A DNA stretch of 35,359 nt, taken from contig JBDREF010000207.1 of the NCBI GenBank assembly GCA_043820045.1, positions 1-35,359 of the forward strand, read 5' to 3'. The DNA comes from JBDREF01 sp043820045 (GTDB lineage Bacteria > Planctomycetota > Phycisphaerae > Sedimentisphaerales > Anaerobacaceae). The notes beneath the pieces were generated by a model that saw only the letters and a program-made list of their open reading frames with translations, searched no databases and had not been told where the DNA came from. This document shows, one piece after another, positions 1 through 7,314 of this stretch. The translations under genes and the position numbers were made by a program. Within the stretch, counting starts at the first letter, position 1. Every line of letters starts with the position of its first letter.

Positions 1-425
1 TACTTTTTAAAATCGATTTCCACGTCGCCGAAGCGGCAAACATCGATCCGTCCCTGAGTACCCTTTACCCGCCTTAGAATGGCTTTTACACGGGCAAGAA
101 GCTCGCGCGGGCTGAAAGGCTTGGTGACATAATCGTCCGCACCCAGCTCCAGTCCCAGGACCTTGTCAATCTCCTGGCTTTTGGCGGTCAACATCAGGAT
201 TGGTGTCCCCACGCCGGCCTGACGCAGTTGTCTGCAGAGATCGAAACCGTCCATCTTCGGTAGCATAATATCGAGAATAATCAGGTCATGTCCCTTCTCT
301 TTTGCCATTTCGAGGCCCTTGAGCCCGTCCGTTGCGGTTTCAATTTCATATCCCTCAAGGCCGAGGTCATCGGTCAACGCCATCAGGATACTTTCCTCAT
401 CCTCGATGATAAGAATTTTTTCCAT
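1..425 (-). CDS. OmpR-type response regulator, partial (N-terminal receiver domain)
   Basis: The gene runs off the left edge of the window; about 141 residues are visible. The protein starts MEKILIIEDEES, which carries the acidic pair of a receiver domain. DIMLPKMDG holds the phospho-acceptor aspartate, MLTAKSQ the switch threonine, and YVTKPFSPREL the conserved lysine. After about residue 120 the chain enters the linker towards a DNA-binding domain that is outside the window (…FGDVEIDFKK), as in OmpR/PhoB regulators. The ATG lies one base after the stop of the kinase gene at 427, and the SD-like GGAGG sits inside the end of that gene, so the two genes are translationally coupled. It is the cognate regulator of the neighbouring kinase by position; its target genes cannot be told. 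Confidence 0.93.
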   Translation of the reverse strand, partial: MEKILIIEDEESILMALTDDLGLEGYEIETATDGLKGLEMAKEKGHDLIILDIMLPKMDGFDLCRQLRQAGVGTPILMLTAKSQEIDKVLGLELGADDYVTKPFSPRELLARVKAILRRVKGTQGRIDVCRFGDVEIDFKK

Positions 426-426
426 C

Positions 427-2568
427 TCATTTAACCTCCGTCAATTCAAGTGGAAGCCTTATTGAAAAAGTGCTGCCTCGGCCCGGCTCGCTTTCGACAT
501 GTACAGTCCCATGATGGGCTTGTACAATTTGTTTGACCAAAGTCAGCCCAAGCCCGCTTCCTTTGACTGTTCGCGTCAGCTCATCCCCGCCGCGATAGAA
601 GCGTTCAAAAACTTTATCGATTTCTTCCGGCTGGATGCCGACACCGAAGTCCTGAACAGTAACAATCAGATACTGATTTTCCGTAAATCCGCGCACGCAA
701 ACTTTTTTGGCTCCTGCGGAATATTTGATGCCGTTATCAATCAAATTTGTAATTGCCTGGATGACTGCGGCACGGTCCGCCTGAATGGATGGCAGGGACT
801 TGTCAAATTCCGCCTCAACCGTAAATCCTTCATGACGCACCTGCTGTTGAATCGTCGAAACGAGCTCGTCCAATAGCGGGCCCATCTCAACCGTCTCAAA
901 CTCAAATTCCTTCTTACCTTCCTCCATCTTGGCAAAATCCAAAATGTTGTCGATGAGCAACGAAAGTCTCTCGCTTTGTTCCAAAAGAACATCATAGTAC
1001 CGTTGGCGGCGTTCTTCAGAAGGGACCCGGCCGGTTTGAAGCATCTCCGACAACTGCCGGATACTTGTTAAAGGACTTTTGAATTCGTGGGAAACGGTCG
1101 AGACAAAATCCGATTTCATTTTTCCCAGCTCGAACTCGTGGCTGACGATGCGAATCGTCAGGGTCAGGCCAAATATCAGAATACCCGCCAGAAGGATAAA
1201 CATATAAAGATAGATGCCGCGTCGTGACGTGAGAAGCGTTTCAAAAAGAGGCGGATTCTGTTGATAGAACTCAAGAGACCACGGCGGAAAGTTCCCGACA
1301 AAATTCGTTCTCGCGGTCATGGGAGCCGGTGCCGAGATATCCGACTTCAAGATTTCCACACCATCCCTGTCTCTTAAAATCCAGCGGATATTCTCGGGGG
1401 AAACCTGCTGCCGGATTACCGGCTGGAGAAGATGAGTCTTGAGTTGTTCAGAATTGAGCAGAAGCCCCCACATCCCGGCAACCTGTTTTCCATTTCCTTC
1501 CCGCTCGCCCAGGATGGAAACAAGATAGGTGTGACCTCCGATGTCTAATGTATATCGCCTGAGGACATTAGCTGTATTTTCCATTTTTTGAGGAACTCTC
1601 GCCAGTAAATTAGGCGCGGCATTCTCCTGGAATGTAAGCAGCCTTTCCGTGATTCCTTTTTGCCTCTCTTGCTCGCTCTTCAACGTTTTAAATAAGCTTC
1701 GGTATGACAGCATGGCCTCATCTTGCGAAAAGATTTCATCAACCGATTCTTCAATCTGTTGAGTAAAAAATTCATACTGAGATTTTTCCAGAGTCCATCG
1801 CCCCTGTATCAGTTCCCGGTATAAACGAATAAATGTCTCAACGGCACTGGCGGTATCATCGATTGCACGAAATAAATCGCCGAGTTCGAATTGCGCGACT
1901 AATCCCGATGGCATACCATTGGCCAATCGTATATCGCCATAGTCCCGTGCGATTGCCTTATACGATTTTACGGCGTCGGGGAAGAGGTTGGATTTCTTCT
2001 GAACTCTGGCAATTGTATGTAGCGCTTCGGTTTTAACAAGGTCGTTGGAAGCCTGAGCAAACACCTCTTGATAGACGGACAGGGCTTCCTGATAACGCTT
2101 CTGTTGAAATTCATATTGCTGACCGTCCAACAAGGCGGATGGTAACGGTTGAGCAGGCAATGATTCTGTACTCCCGCCGGCAAGAAAAAGGAGCTTTGCA
2201 AGGGGAAGTTGAATGCGTTCGGCGTTTTCAAATAAGAAAATTTCTTCGACGAGAAGATGTTCCCCTTTTAGCCGCTCAAGCGAACTTAAAACGGCTGAAT
2301 CCCACTGAGGCGCTTCGAGATTCGCGATGGAATCGAGAAAGGCCCCTTCGACTGCTGAAATCTTTGCATTAATTGACTCGGCAATCTGTTGAGCAATTTT
2401 ATTGTGTTCGCTCAGCCGCTCTTTTTCCAACAATGCAATATCATTCTGAATGCCGCGGAACGCAAGATAGCCTAAAAGCAGGCTCGGCAATCCAATCCCT
2501 AGGAAAAAGTGGAGAAGTATTTTTCTGCGTCTGAGAAGTGATGTTTCCATATCCGACATCGGTAACAT
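427..2568 (-). CDS. Membrane sensor histidine kinase with extracytoplasmic TPR-like sensor
   Basis: About 713 residues from the first ATG. TTG at 2598 and ATGs at 2559 and 2550 are alternatives, and none has a good ribosome binding site. A charged start (METSLLRRRK) precedes TM1. A long outside region of about 420 residues includes helix pairs of TPR type (QQKRYQEALSVYQEVF, FPDAVKSYKAIARDYG, TASAVETFIRLYREL). TM2 is around LYMFILLAGILIFGL. The HisKA box is SHEFKSPLTSI with the phospho-acceptor histidine about 220 residues from the C-terminus. The ATPase domain has NLIDNGIKYS (N box), DFGVGI (G1), FERFYRGG (F box) and GSGLGL (G2). All catalytic motifs are intact. It should phosphorylate the response regulator encoded directly downstream. 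A TPR-containing periplasmic sensor points to a protein or peptide ligand; this last point is inference. Confidence 0.93.
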   Translation of the reverse strand: MLPMSDMETSLLRRRKILLHFFLGIGLPSLLLGYLAFRGIQNDIALLEKERLSEHNKIAQQIAESINAKISAVEGAFLDSIANLEAPQWDSAVLSSLERLKGEHLLVEEIFLFENAERIQLPLAKLLFLAGGSTESLPAQPLPSALLDGQQYEFQQKRYQEALSVYQEVFAQASNDLVKTEALHTIARVQKKSNLFPDAVKSYKAIARDYGDIRLANGMPSGLVAQFELGDLFRAIDDTASAVETFIRLYRELIQGRWTLEKSQYEFFTQQIEESVDEIFSQDEAMLSYRSLFKTLKSEQERQKGITERLLTFQENAAPNLLARVPQKMENTANVLRRYTLDIGGHTYLVSILGEREGNGKQVAGMWGLLLNSEQLKTHLLQPVIRQQVSPENIRWILRDRDGVEILKSDISAPAPMTARTNFVGNFPPWSLEFYQQNPPLFETLLTSRRGIYLYMFILLAGILIFGLTLTIRIVSHEFELGKMKSDFVSTVSHEFKSPLTSIRQLSEMLQTGRVPSEERRQRYYDVLLEQSERLSLLIDNILDFAKMEEGKKEFEFETVEMGPLLDELVSTIQQQVRHEGFTVEAEFDKSLPSIQADRAAVIQAITNLIDNGIKYSAGAKKVCVRGFTENQYLIVTVQDFGVGIQPEEIDKVFERFYRGGDELTRTVKGSGLGLTLVKQIVQAHHGTVHVESEPGRGSTFSIRLPLELTEVK

Positions 2569-2791
2569 AAAGCTTGGGCGAAATCCACCAAAATCCAATT
2601 GTGCTAATCAAGGCTACAGAAATCCAAGTTAAGGGACTCCAAGATAAAACATTTGGAAACAATAGATAGTACATCGCGTGAACCTCATTCTTAGCCCAAA
2701 ACCGGTCATTGAATCCGGGCTTCGGCAAAAAACTGATGTCTGGTTGTGGCCGATCTGGGCAAAATCAACATCTGTGGAGGCAAAATGGAGA

Positions 2792-3187
2792 GTGCGCCAA
2801 GCTAAGCTGTTGTGAGTTAGCTGGACAATCCAGCCTGGTCAAAGGTTAGCTACCGGGCCAGAACGGAACTTAATGTGTATCGAGGTAACGAGCTATGCAA
2901 GGCTTAAGGAAAGGTGAATGGTCAGCCATAACGAAAGTGAAGGTGTTGAGCCCCGAAATATGTCTAATTGCATTGGGCCAAGGGTTTTTCCATTCGGAAG
3001 CCAGTAGCGCTGCACGCGATAACGGCGAGTGTGACAGCGACGTGCCGGGGTCGGAGTCCATGGCGGGTCATTCGATGATTCACAACGGAACTTGGGATCG
3101 CCATATCGTTCCCGATAGTGACACTTCCAACGAGCCGAAGAGGCGAATTTGGCAGGGGGCTTAGACTAAGTAACGATTGCGCACTAC
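2792..3187 (+). other. Probable 5' fragment of a group II intron (domain I ribozyme, no ORF)
   Basis: This stretch has no credible coding frame but reads like bacterial group II intron RNA. It begins with GTGCGCC, the canonical intron 5' end, followed by several short helices: AGCTGGAC/AATCCAGC near 2820, and CGAGGTAACGAG near 2881 with a GNRA-like loop. Tracts such as TAACGAAAGTGAAGGTG near 2930 and a GGTCGGAGTCCATGG tract near 3050 recall domain I of such introns, from memory. No reverse transcriptase/maturase frame and no domain V (AGC…GTT hairpin) follow. After about 3187 the sequence changes abruptly into the tandem repeat units. It is therefore read as a truncated intron lying upstream of the sensor kinase gene and transcribed away from it. 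A covariance-model search would settle it. Confidence 0.5.
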
Positions 3188-3189
3188 TA

Positions 3190-3476
3190 TTTGCCAAGCC
3201 TGCCGACCACACTTCCTGTGCGGCCGGCAAACTCAGCTTCAAGGAGGGGGATGTGAACTGGTTTTAATGCTCGTAATTCTTCAGTTTTTCTGTTTTGTTT
3301 GCTCATTTGGCCACTGTTTATAGGACTACTAAACTGTAATTAGGTGCCGGTACCTCGGCGGAATATAACGTTTTTTTCTTAAAGGGCGTTTTTCTGCCGA
3401 ATTTGGCCGGAGGGCCAGAAGCTGGCAGTTGCCGGGGCCGTGAAGGGGGGGTAATCGGATGTCGAGTCTGAGGTTT
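3190..3476 (+). repeat. Tandem unit A: hairpin plus SD plus ATG-TGA, then GTGCCG…AATATAACG element
   Basis: First of two adjacent units with a period of about 287 bp. It contains a hairpin (TGCCGACC at 3201-3208 with GGCCGGCA at 3222-3229, loop 13 nt, one mismatch), then AAACTCAGC, then a strong Shine-Dalgarno tract at 3241-3250 directly followed by ATG TGA at 3251-3256. Near 3342 comes GTGCCG…GAATATAACG followed by a T tract. There is no ORF of useful length. The unit resembles a gene leader that has lost its gene, or a structured RNA element. Confidence 0.6.
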
Positions 3477-3764
3477 TCGCCAAGTTTGCCGGTCACACGT
3501 CCTTTGCGACCGGCAAACTCAGCATTAAAGGAGGGGATGTGAACTGCTTTTATCCATTAGATAGCTTCCAGAACTTTGATTGCGATTGCATTTCTTGTCA
3601 GCTATTTATCGGACGATATAACTACACTTAAGTGCCGCGGTCTGTATCGAATGTAACGCTTTTTCCGGATTTAACGGTCTTTTTGCGATTTTTCCGCCGG
3701 GCGGTGATTGGACAGCCGCAGGCCCGATTGCCTGGGGAACCGGCGGGCAAGCGGCGGTACGGCA
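3477..3764 (+). repeat. Tandem unit B: second copy of the structured leader-like unit
   Basis: It repeats unit A with many substitutions but the same layout. The hairpin is perfect here (TGCCGGTC at 3487-3494 with GACCGGCA at 3508-3515, again a 13-nt loop). It is followed by AAACTCAGC, AAAGGAGGGG and ATG TGA at 3537-3542. A GTG frame from 3539 stays open for 30 codons, but its product (MNCFYPLDSF…) looks like nothing I know. GTGCCG at 3632 is followed by AATGTAACG at 3650-3658 and GATTTAACG at 3668-3676. The unit lies just upstream of the pseudopilin gene at 3894. Confidence 0.6.
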
Positions 3765-3893
3765 CCGCCGGCCGGAAAGCCTTGCTTTTTTCCTACGTTT
3801 GTGGTAGTGTAAGCTCATGAGGTTTCGAGATACATGCCGAAATAGGTATCGGGGGAAAGTGTAACCTTGGCGATGACTTTGAAAGGATGAGGA

Positions 3894-4673
3894 ATGGGCA
3901 ATTCTGCACAGAGACCTGACGGGCGAAGGGCAGGGGCGTTCACGCTGATCGAGCTGCTGGTTGTGATCGCTATTATCGCACTTCTAATGGGCATACTCAT
4001 GCCGGCGCTGCAGCGAGTGAGGAAGCAGGCACGGACGGTCTATTGCCTGAGCAGTCTCAAGCAGCTCGGCATTGCCGCGACCGCCTACGCCTTTGATAAT
4101 GACGACTACATACCCCGGGCGCTGGACCATCAGGTCAAATGGCTGTTAGTCTTTATGCCGTACCTGGGCACCGAATACAAGGGAGCCACGGACTACCGGG
4201 AGGTGGACGTCTATCAGTGCCCATCCTTTCCGCGTCAGGGAGTCTCGCTGAACGGCCACCTCAACGCCGACCAGACGGTGGATTACGTCGTGAACGCCTG
4301 GGACATGGACAGTCCGAGTCTCACCAGCGGCGACAAGGGAAACCAGAAGGACGAACCGACCAAGCTCAGCAGTATTAGAAATCCGGGCGAGCGGATTTAT
4401 CTGGCCGACAATGAGGCGGGCAAGTGGCGCCCGGTGGTACGAGACCGCTATGAGCTGAACGACATGTCCAGGTTTAACTTGTTAGACGTCTGGTCGAGCA
4501 CGCACATGCCTGCATCGGACCAGGAGACCTCGGGCAGCAACCTGACCCGGCGAGTCTCCGCCGACCGGCATCGCAACAAAGGCTGCAACAATCTGTTCTT
4601 CGACGGCCATGCCGATTGGCTGGCCGCGGAGGAAAACACGACGCGATTGTGGTGCGGCGCCGAGCTGCCGTAA
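3894..4673 (+). CDS. Type II secretion/type IV pilin-like pseudopilin, planctomycete H-X9-DG type
   Basis: 259 residues. A short basic leader ends in GAFTLIELLVVIAIIALLMG, which is the prepilin peptidase site (G|FTLIE) followed by the hydrophobic N-terminal helix. The mature head is a small alpha/beta domain typical of the very large planctomycete family of single-gene pseudopilins. Near the C-terminus HRNKGCNNLFFDGHADW matches the H-X9-DG signature of that family with one extra spacer residue. The ATG has AAAGGA 7 bases upstream. It should be processed by a prepilin peptidase and inserted in the inner membrane. No secretion machinery is adjacent, so its role is open. The two structured tandem units lie directly upstream and may serve as its leader. 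Confidence 0.88.
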   Translation: MGNSAQRPDGRRAGAFTLIELLVVIAIIALLMGILMPALQRVRKQARTVYCLSSLKQLGIAATAYAFDNDDYIPRALDHQVKWLLVFMPYLGTEYKGATDYREVDVYQCPSFPRQGVSLNGHLNADQTVDYVVNAWDMDSPSLTSGDKGNQKDEPTKLSSIRNPGERIYLADNEAGKWRPVVRDRYELNDMSRFNLLDVWSSTHMPASDQETSGSNLTRRVSADRHRNKGCNNLFFDGHADWLAAEENTTRLWCGAELP

Positions 4674-4757
4674 CGGATGACTCTCACGCGGGCCCTTTTG
4701 ACCGCCTGCGTGTACGGCCGGGCATTGTTGGCTGGATTTGCCTTGGGGGGGCACCGC

Positions 4758-5175
4758 TTAAATGCTGTATAGCTCGGCGATAATGTCAGTCTTCTTCAGT
4801 GGCGCGGTCATAGTTATCCTGCAGCCGTTGCCCGGCGAAGACTCAATGCTGATTTGCCCGCCCAATTGTTCCAGCCGTTCCCTGATGCTGAAGAGCCCGA
4901 ATTTGGCCTTCTTCGCCGCTCCTGCCTTTACCTCCGCAGTATCGAATCCTATGCCGTCATCTTCAACGCTGACATTCACTTGCTCGCCGGCTCTGGCGAT
5001 AAAGACTTTCACCATCTTGGCGCTTGCATGCCTTACGACGTTGATGAGCAGCTCTCATACGCTCCTGAACAACATCGCCCGAATGTCATCATCGAGCGGC
5101 TTGTCCCGCCCGTCGTCATGAAACGCGGTTGCGATCCCATGTTTCTTGTTGATTTCATCATTGAGCCTTTAGCCT
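4758..5175 (-). pseudogene. Remnant of a NarL-type sensor histidine kinase (C-terminal dimerisation/ATPase part)
   Basis: Reading leftward, the translation gives LNDEINKKHGIATAF, then DDDIRAMLFRSV, an in-frame TGA, then ELLINVVRHASAKMVKV, VSVEDDGIGFD, FGLFSIRERLEQLGG and ISIESSPGNGCRITM. This is the HATPase part of a HisKA_3/NarL-class kinase: N box NVVRHA, G1 DDGIGF, G2 FGLFSI. The TGA stands exactly where the family has arginine (FRAVRELLxN), so a CGA-to-TGA change explains it. The 5' part with sensor and H box is missing; frame is lost upstream of about 5175. An ATG at 5015 could still yield an 85-residue fragment, which is unlikely to function. Confidence 0.8.
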
Positions 5176-5352
5176 AAAGCACTCATCCGCCTCAACATAG
5201 GCACGCACGTCCCATAAATCAACACAAAAACTCGTCAGGCCGCGAGTCTATCCGGTCCGGCTGCGCGGACATTGCATTCTGGATTAACGCGGGCGGAAGG
5301 TGTGGTTGATTTGCAGATTGCGGACAGCCGTGGGCATGCCGCGTGTGACTTT

Positions 5353-6255
5353 TCAATAGTCCTTGTATTTTCTCATCCAGTACGGCCAGTCTGCGGCTTC
5401 GGCGCCGCCGGCCTTTGTCCAGATGCCGTTCGTCGGGAAGTACCGGTGCCACTTCAATGTCCACAGCTCCTTGATGCCGATTTTCCGCACGGACCAGTCC
5501 ATGAACAGCCCGTTTATGAAGCCGTCGTGACGGTCCATACAGAAGTATTGCATGGCACTGTATTGCTGATTCGCACCGAGCGGAGTCTTGGGCGGGTCAT
5601 CGTCGTTTGCCGGTGGTGAGTCCAGGTGGTGCGGACGCGCGCCCCTCCAGACGCAATCCAGGAAGACCGGCACGTTGCACGAAAGTTTGACGTCGGGAGT
5701 TCGCCACAGGCTGTCAACACCCGCGGCGCTTATCGGCTGATCCATGACCCAGTCGTTCAGCCCGTAGCTGCAGAACGGCTCGGGCTCGAACATCAACCAT
5801 GCGTGAAACTTGGTGCCGCCTCCCACGTAAGCCATGGCCCAGAAGCGCTTCTTGGTCACACTATCGACGGACGGATCGGACGGCAGGGCGTTGGGGTCCT
5901 CGACGTAGTGTCTCGTGGCCATTGGGCACAGCAGCAGCGAGTCCTTGCTGCCTTCGTAGTAAGGCCGCATCGGTTCGATCCATGTGTCGCCGTACGTCGG
6001 CTGAAAGAACTTGCCTTCGTTGCCGGCCGTGTACATCTCGAACATCAACCCCCACTGGTGCAGGTTCGCCCGGCACGCGGTTGACCGCGCCTGTCTTCTA
6101 ACACGGGTCAGTGCGGGCAGCAATATCGCCATCAGCAGTGCGACAATGGAAATCACTATTAGCAGCTCTATCAGCGTAAAGGCCGGCGGAAATCGCCAGC
6201 TTTTGGGCCCGGGAATTTCTGCTCGTAACGGGGAAAATCCCTTCATCTTGCGCAC
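5353..6255 (-). CDS. Pseudopilin, planctomycete single-gene type (FTLIELLIVISIVALL)
   Basis: About 300 residues. The chosen start is GTG at 6255, since AAAGGA lies six bases upstream; ATG at 6246 is the alternative. A basic leader of about 26 residues precedes AFTLIELLIVISIVALLMAILLPAL, the prepilin cleavage and membrane-helix signature, here without the usual Gly at -1 (it is Ala). The head has RHDGFINGLFMDWSVRKIG near the C-terminus, which aligns with the H-X9-DG motif, but the DG is DW. The protein is longer than its neighbour at 3894 and only the N-terminus is alike. It is probably an inner-membrane or envelope-displayed pilin-like protein; no assembly genes are nearby. Confidence 0.87.
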   Translation of the reverse strand: MRKMKGFSPLRAEIPGPKSWRFPPAFTLIELLIVISIVALLMAILLPALTRVRRQARSTACRANLHQWGLMFEMYTAGNEGKFFQPTYGDTWIEPMRPYYEGSKDSLLLCPMATRHYVEDPNALPSDPSVDSVTKKRFWAMAYVGGGTKFHAWLMFEPEPFCSYGLNDWVMDQPISAAGVDSLWRTPDVKLSCNVPVFLDCVWRGARPHHLDSPPANDDDPPKTPLGANQQYSAMQYFCMDRHDGFINGLFMDWSVRKIGIKELWTLKWHRYFPTNGIWTKAGGAEAADWPYWMRKYKDY

Positions 6256-6560
6256 GCGAATTCCTTTCTCTTTTCTTGAGAAAGTTCTTCTCAAGCCACG
6301 CTTCAATTGGCTCGGCTTTGCTTCCCTGCTTAGCCTTCAACATCGATTATACGTCGGCCAGCGGCCTTTGTGCAAGACATTGGCGGCGGATTTCGGCTGT
6401 CCCGCCCGAAAAACGAGGAGTGGGCCGCGTAAAGGAGTTTTCAGAACATTACCGGCGGAACGAAAAAAGAACGTACCGTTCCCGGCCTCAGGTGGTACAA
6501 TACATCTGGACGTTGTTGATGAAAATAATCAGCTTATTGAGGCTGGAAGGACTGAGGGTT

Positions 6561-6686
6561 ATGAAAGTGTTACGACTAATCTTGAAATGGTTCTGCAGAC
6601 TATGGCACTGCGGCCATCCGTCGTCCGGCATCGATTCACACAAATGGGAAAGCAAGATTGAGATTCACAAACACCTCTCGCGTTAG
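6561..6686 (+). CDS. Possible small basic protein with CGH motif
   Basis: A 41-codon frame starts with ATG after a purine-rich tract (AAGGACTGAGGG). It encodes a short hydrophobic/basic start (MKVLRLILKWF) and then CRLWHCGHP with nearby His residues. I do not recognise it. The reading frame is open for some distance upstream, so coding is uncertain, and it could be a fragment. Confidence 0.2.
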   Translation: MKVLRLILKWFCRLWHCGHPSSGIDSHKWESKIEIHKHLSR

Positions 6687-6744
6687 CGGCTCCTCTACAG
6701 TACAATCGCGGATAATACACTCTTTTGGCGCCGGAGGAGCATTC

Positions 6745-6794
6745 GAAAAAAGCCCCCGCTTCATGGAGGAGAGGGTGGGATGAAGCAGGAGCTT
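6745..6794 (-). terminator. Intrinsic terminator (leftward)
   Basis: The arms 6750-6764 and 6780-6794 form a 15-base stem with two mismatches around a 15-nt loop. On the minus strand the stem is followed by six T (6745-6750). It would end leftward transcription coming from the HEPN gene side, about 520 bp past that gene's stop. Confidence 0.6.
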
Positions 6795-6870
6795 AAGCGA
6801 TAGTGTCTATCGATGCACTATCTGCCTCCTTCCCTGGAGAACCAATCGTCCTATTGTGCATTTCCACAAT

Positions 6871-6920
6871 CAAGTGCCGCCACCGCCGCCGAATGTAACG
6901 CTTTTTCCGAATATAACGAT
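6871..6920 (+). repeat. Third copy of the GTGCCG…AATGTAACG element
   Basis: AAGTGCCGC at 6872 is followed by AATGTAACG at 6892-6900 and AATATAACG at 6910-6918. The two nine-mers form a direct repeat with 18-bp period. The same layout is found at about 3342-3391 (second nine-mer degenerate) and 3630-3679. Here it stands alone, without the hairpin/SD part of the tandem units, directly before the tRNA-Ser fragment. Confidence 0.6.
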
Positions 6921-6930
6921 TCTTCCAAGT

Positions 6931-6990
6931 GTACTGCCTGGAAAACCGTTGTACCGAAAAGTACCTGGGGTTCGAATCCCTCCTGCTCCG
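6931..6990 (+). pseudogene. 3' fragment of tRNA-Ser (GGA anticodon region to discriminator base)
   Basis: The stretch holds an anticodon-loop-like CTGGAAA, a long variable arm GTACCGAAAAGTACC, a T arm GGGGTTCGAATCCC, and an acceptor 3' strand CTGCTCC plus G. This is the layout of a tRNA-Ser(GGA) 3' portion. The matching 5' acceptor strand (GGAGCAG) and D arm are absent; upstream lies the AATRTAACG element instead. The anticodon stem no longer pairs well. Such 3' tRNA pieces are usual at one end of integrated elements, so this is a candidate attachment-site remnant. Confidence 0.65.
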
Positions 6991-7314
6991 TTCAGAGACT
7001 ACTGGTGACAGCGAGAGTCAAGAGCGGTCTAAGTGCGCGAAAGACAAAGGTGTTACGGCGGCTGCATCAGAGTGTACATACCACCCTGAAAGTCCTTTTG
7101 AAGTGCCAGCCGACGACAGCACCAGGACTATGAATGTACGCTGTTCCGACAAGCAGAACAACAAGCCATCTGTAGGTCCGGACTTGGCCTCGGTTGTCGA
7201 AGCATGGCCGGACTACCCCCCGGCGATCCGTTCGGCGATTGTGGCGATTGTCAGGGCCACCAGTGGGCAGCAGAGCAGGTGCAGTGTGCAGTGGCAATTA
7301 ACCGCTCTGTTTGA

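Noticed and set aside
2441..2728. 95-codon minus-strand frame with a hydrophobic segment (LTWISVALISTIGFWWI) overlapping the sensor kinase start
   Set aside because: It overlaps the kinase coding sequence in another frame for half its length, has no ribosome binding site, and its second half is only the shadow of the kinase N-terminus.
2895..3242. Open frames on both strands between the kinase gene and the tandem units
   Set aside because: They lie within the probable intron RNA, have no protein-like composition and no start signals.
3539..3631. GTG-started 30-codon frame in unit B
   Set aside because: The frame is closed after four codons in unit A, so it is not conserved between the copies.
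5040..5060. TGA in the broken kinase read as selenocysteine
   Set aside because: The family has arginine there, the gene lacks its 5' half, and no SECIS-like hairpin is evident; a nonsense mutation is simpler.
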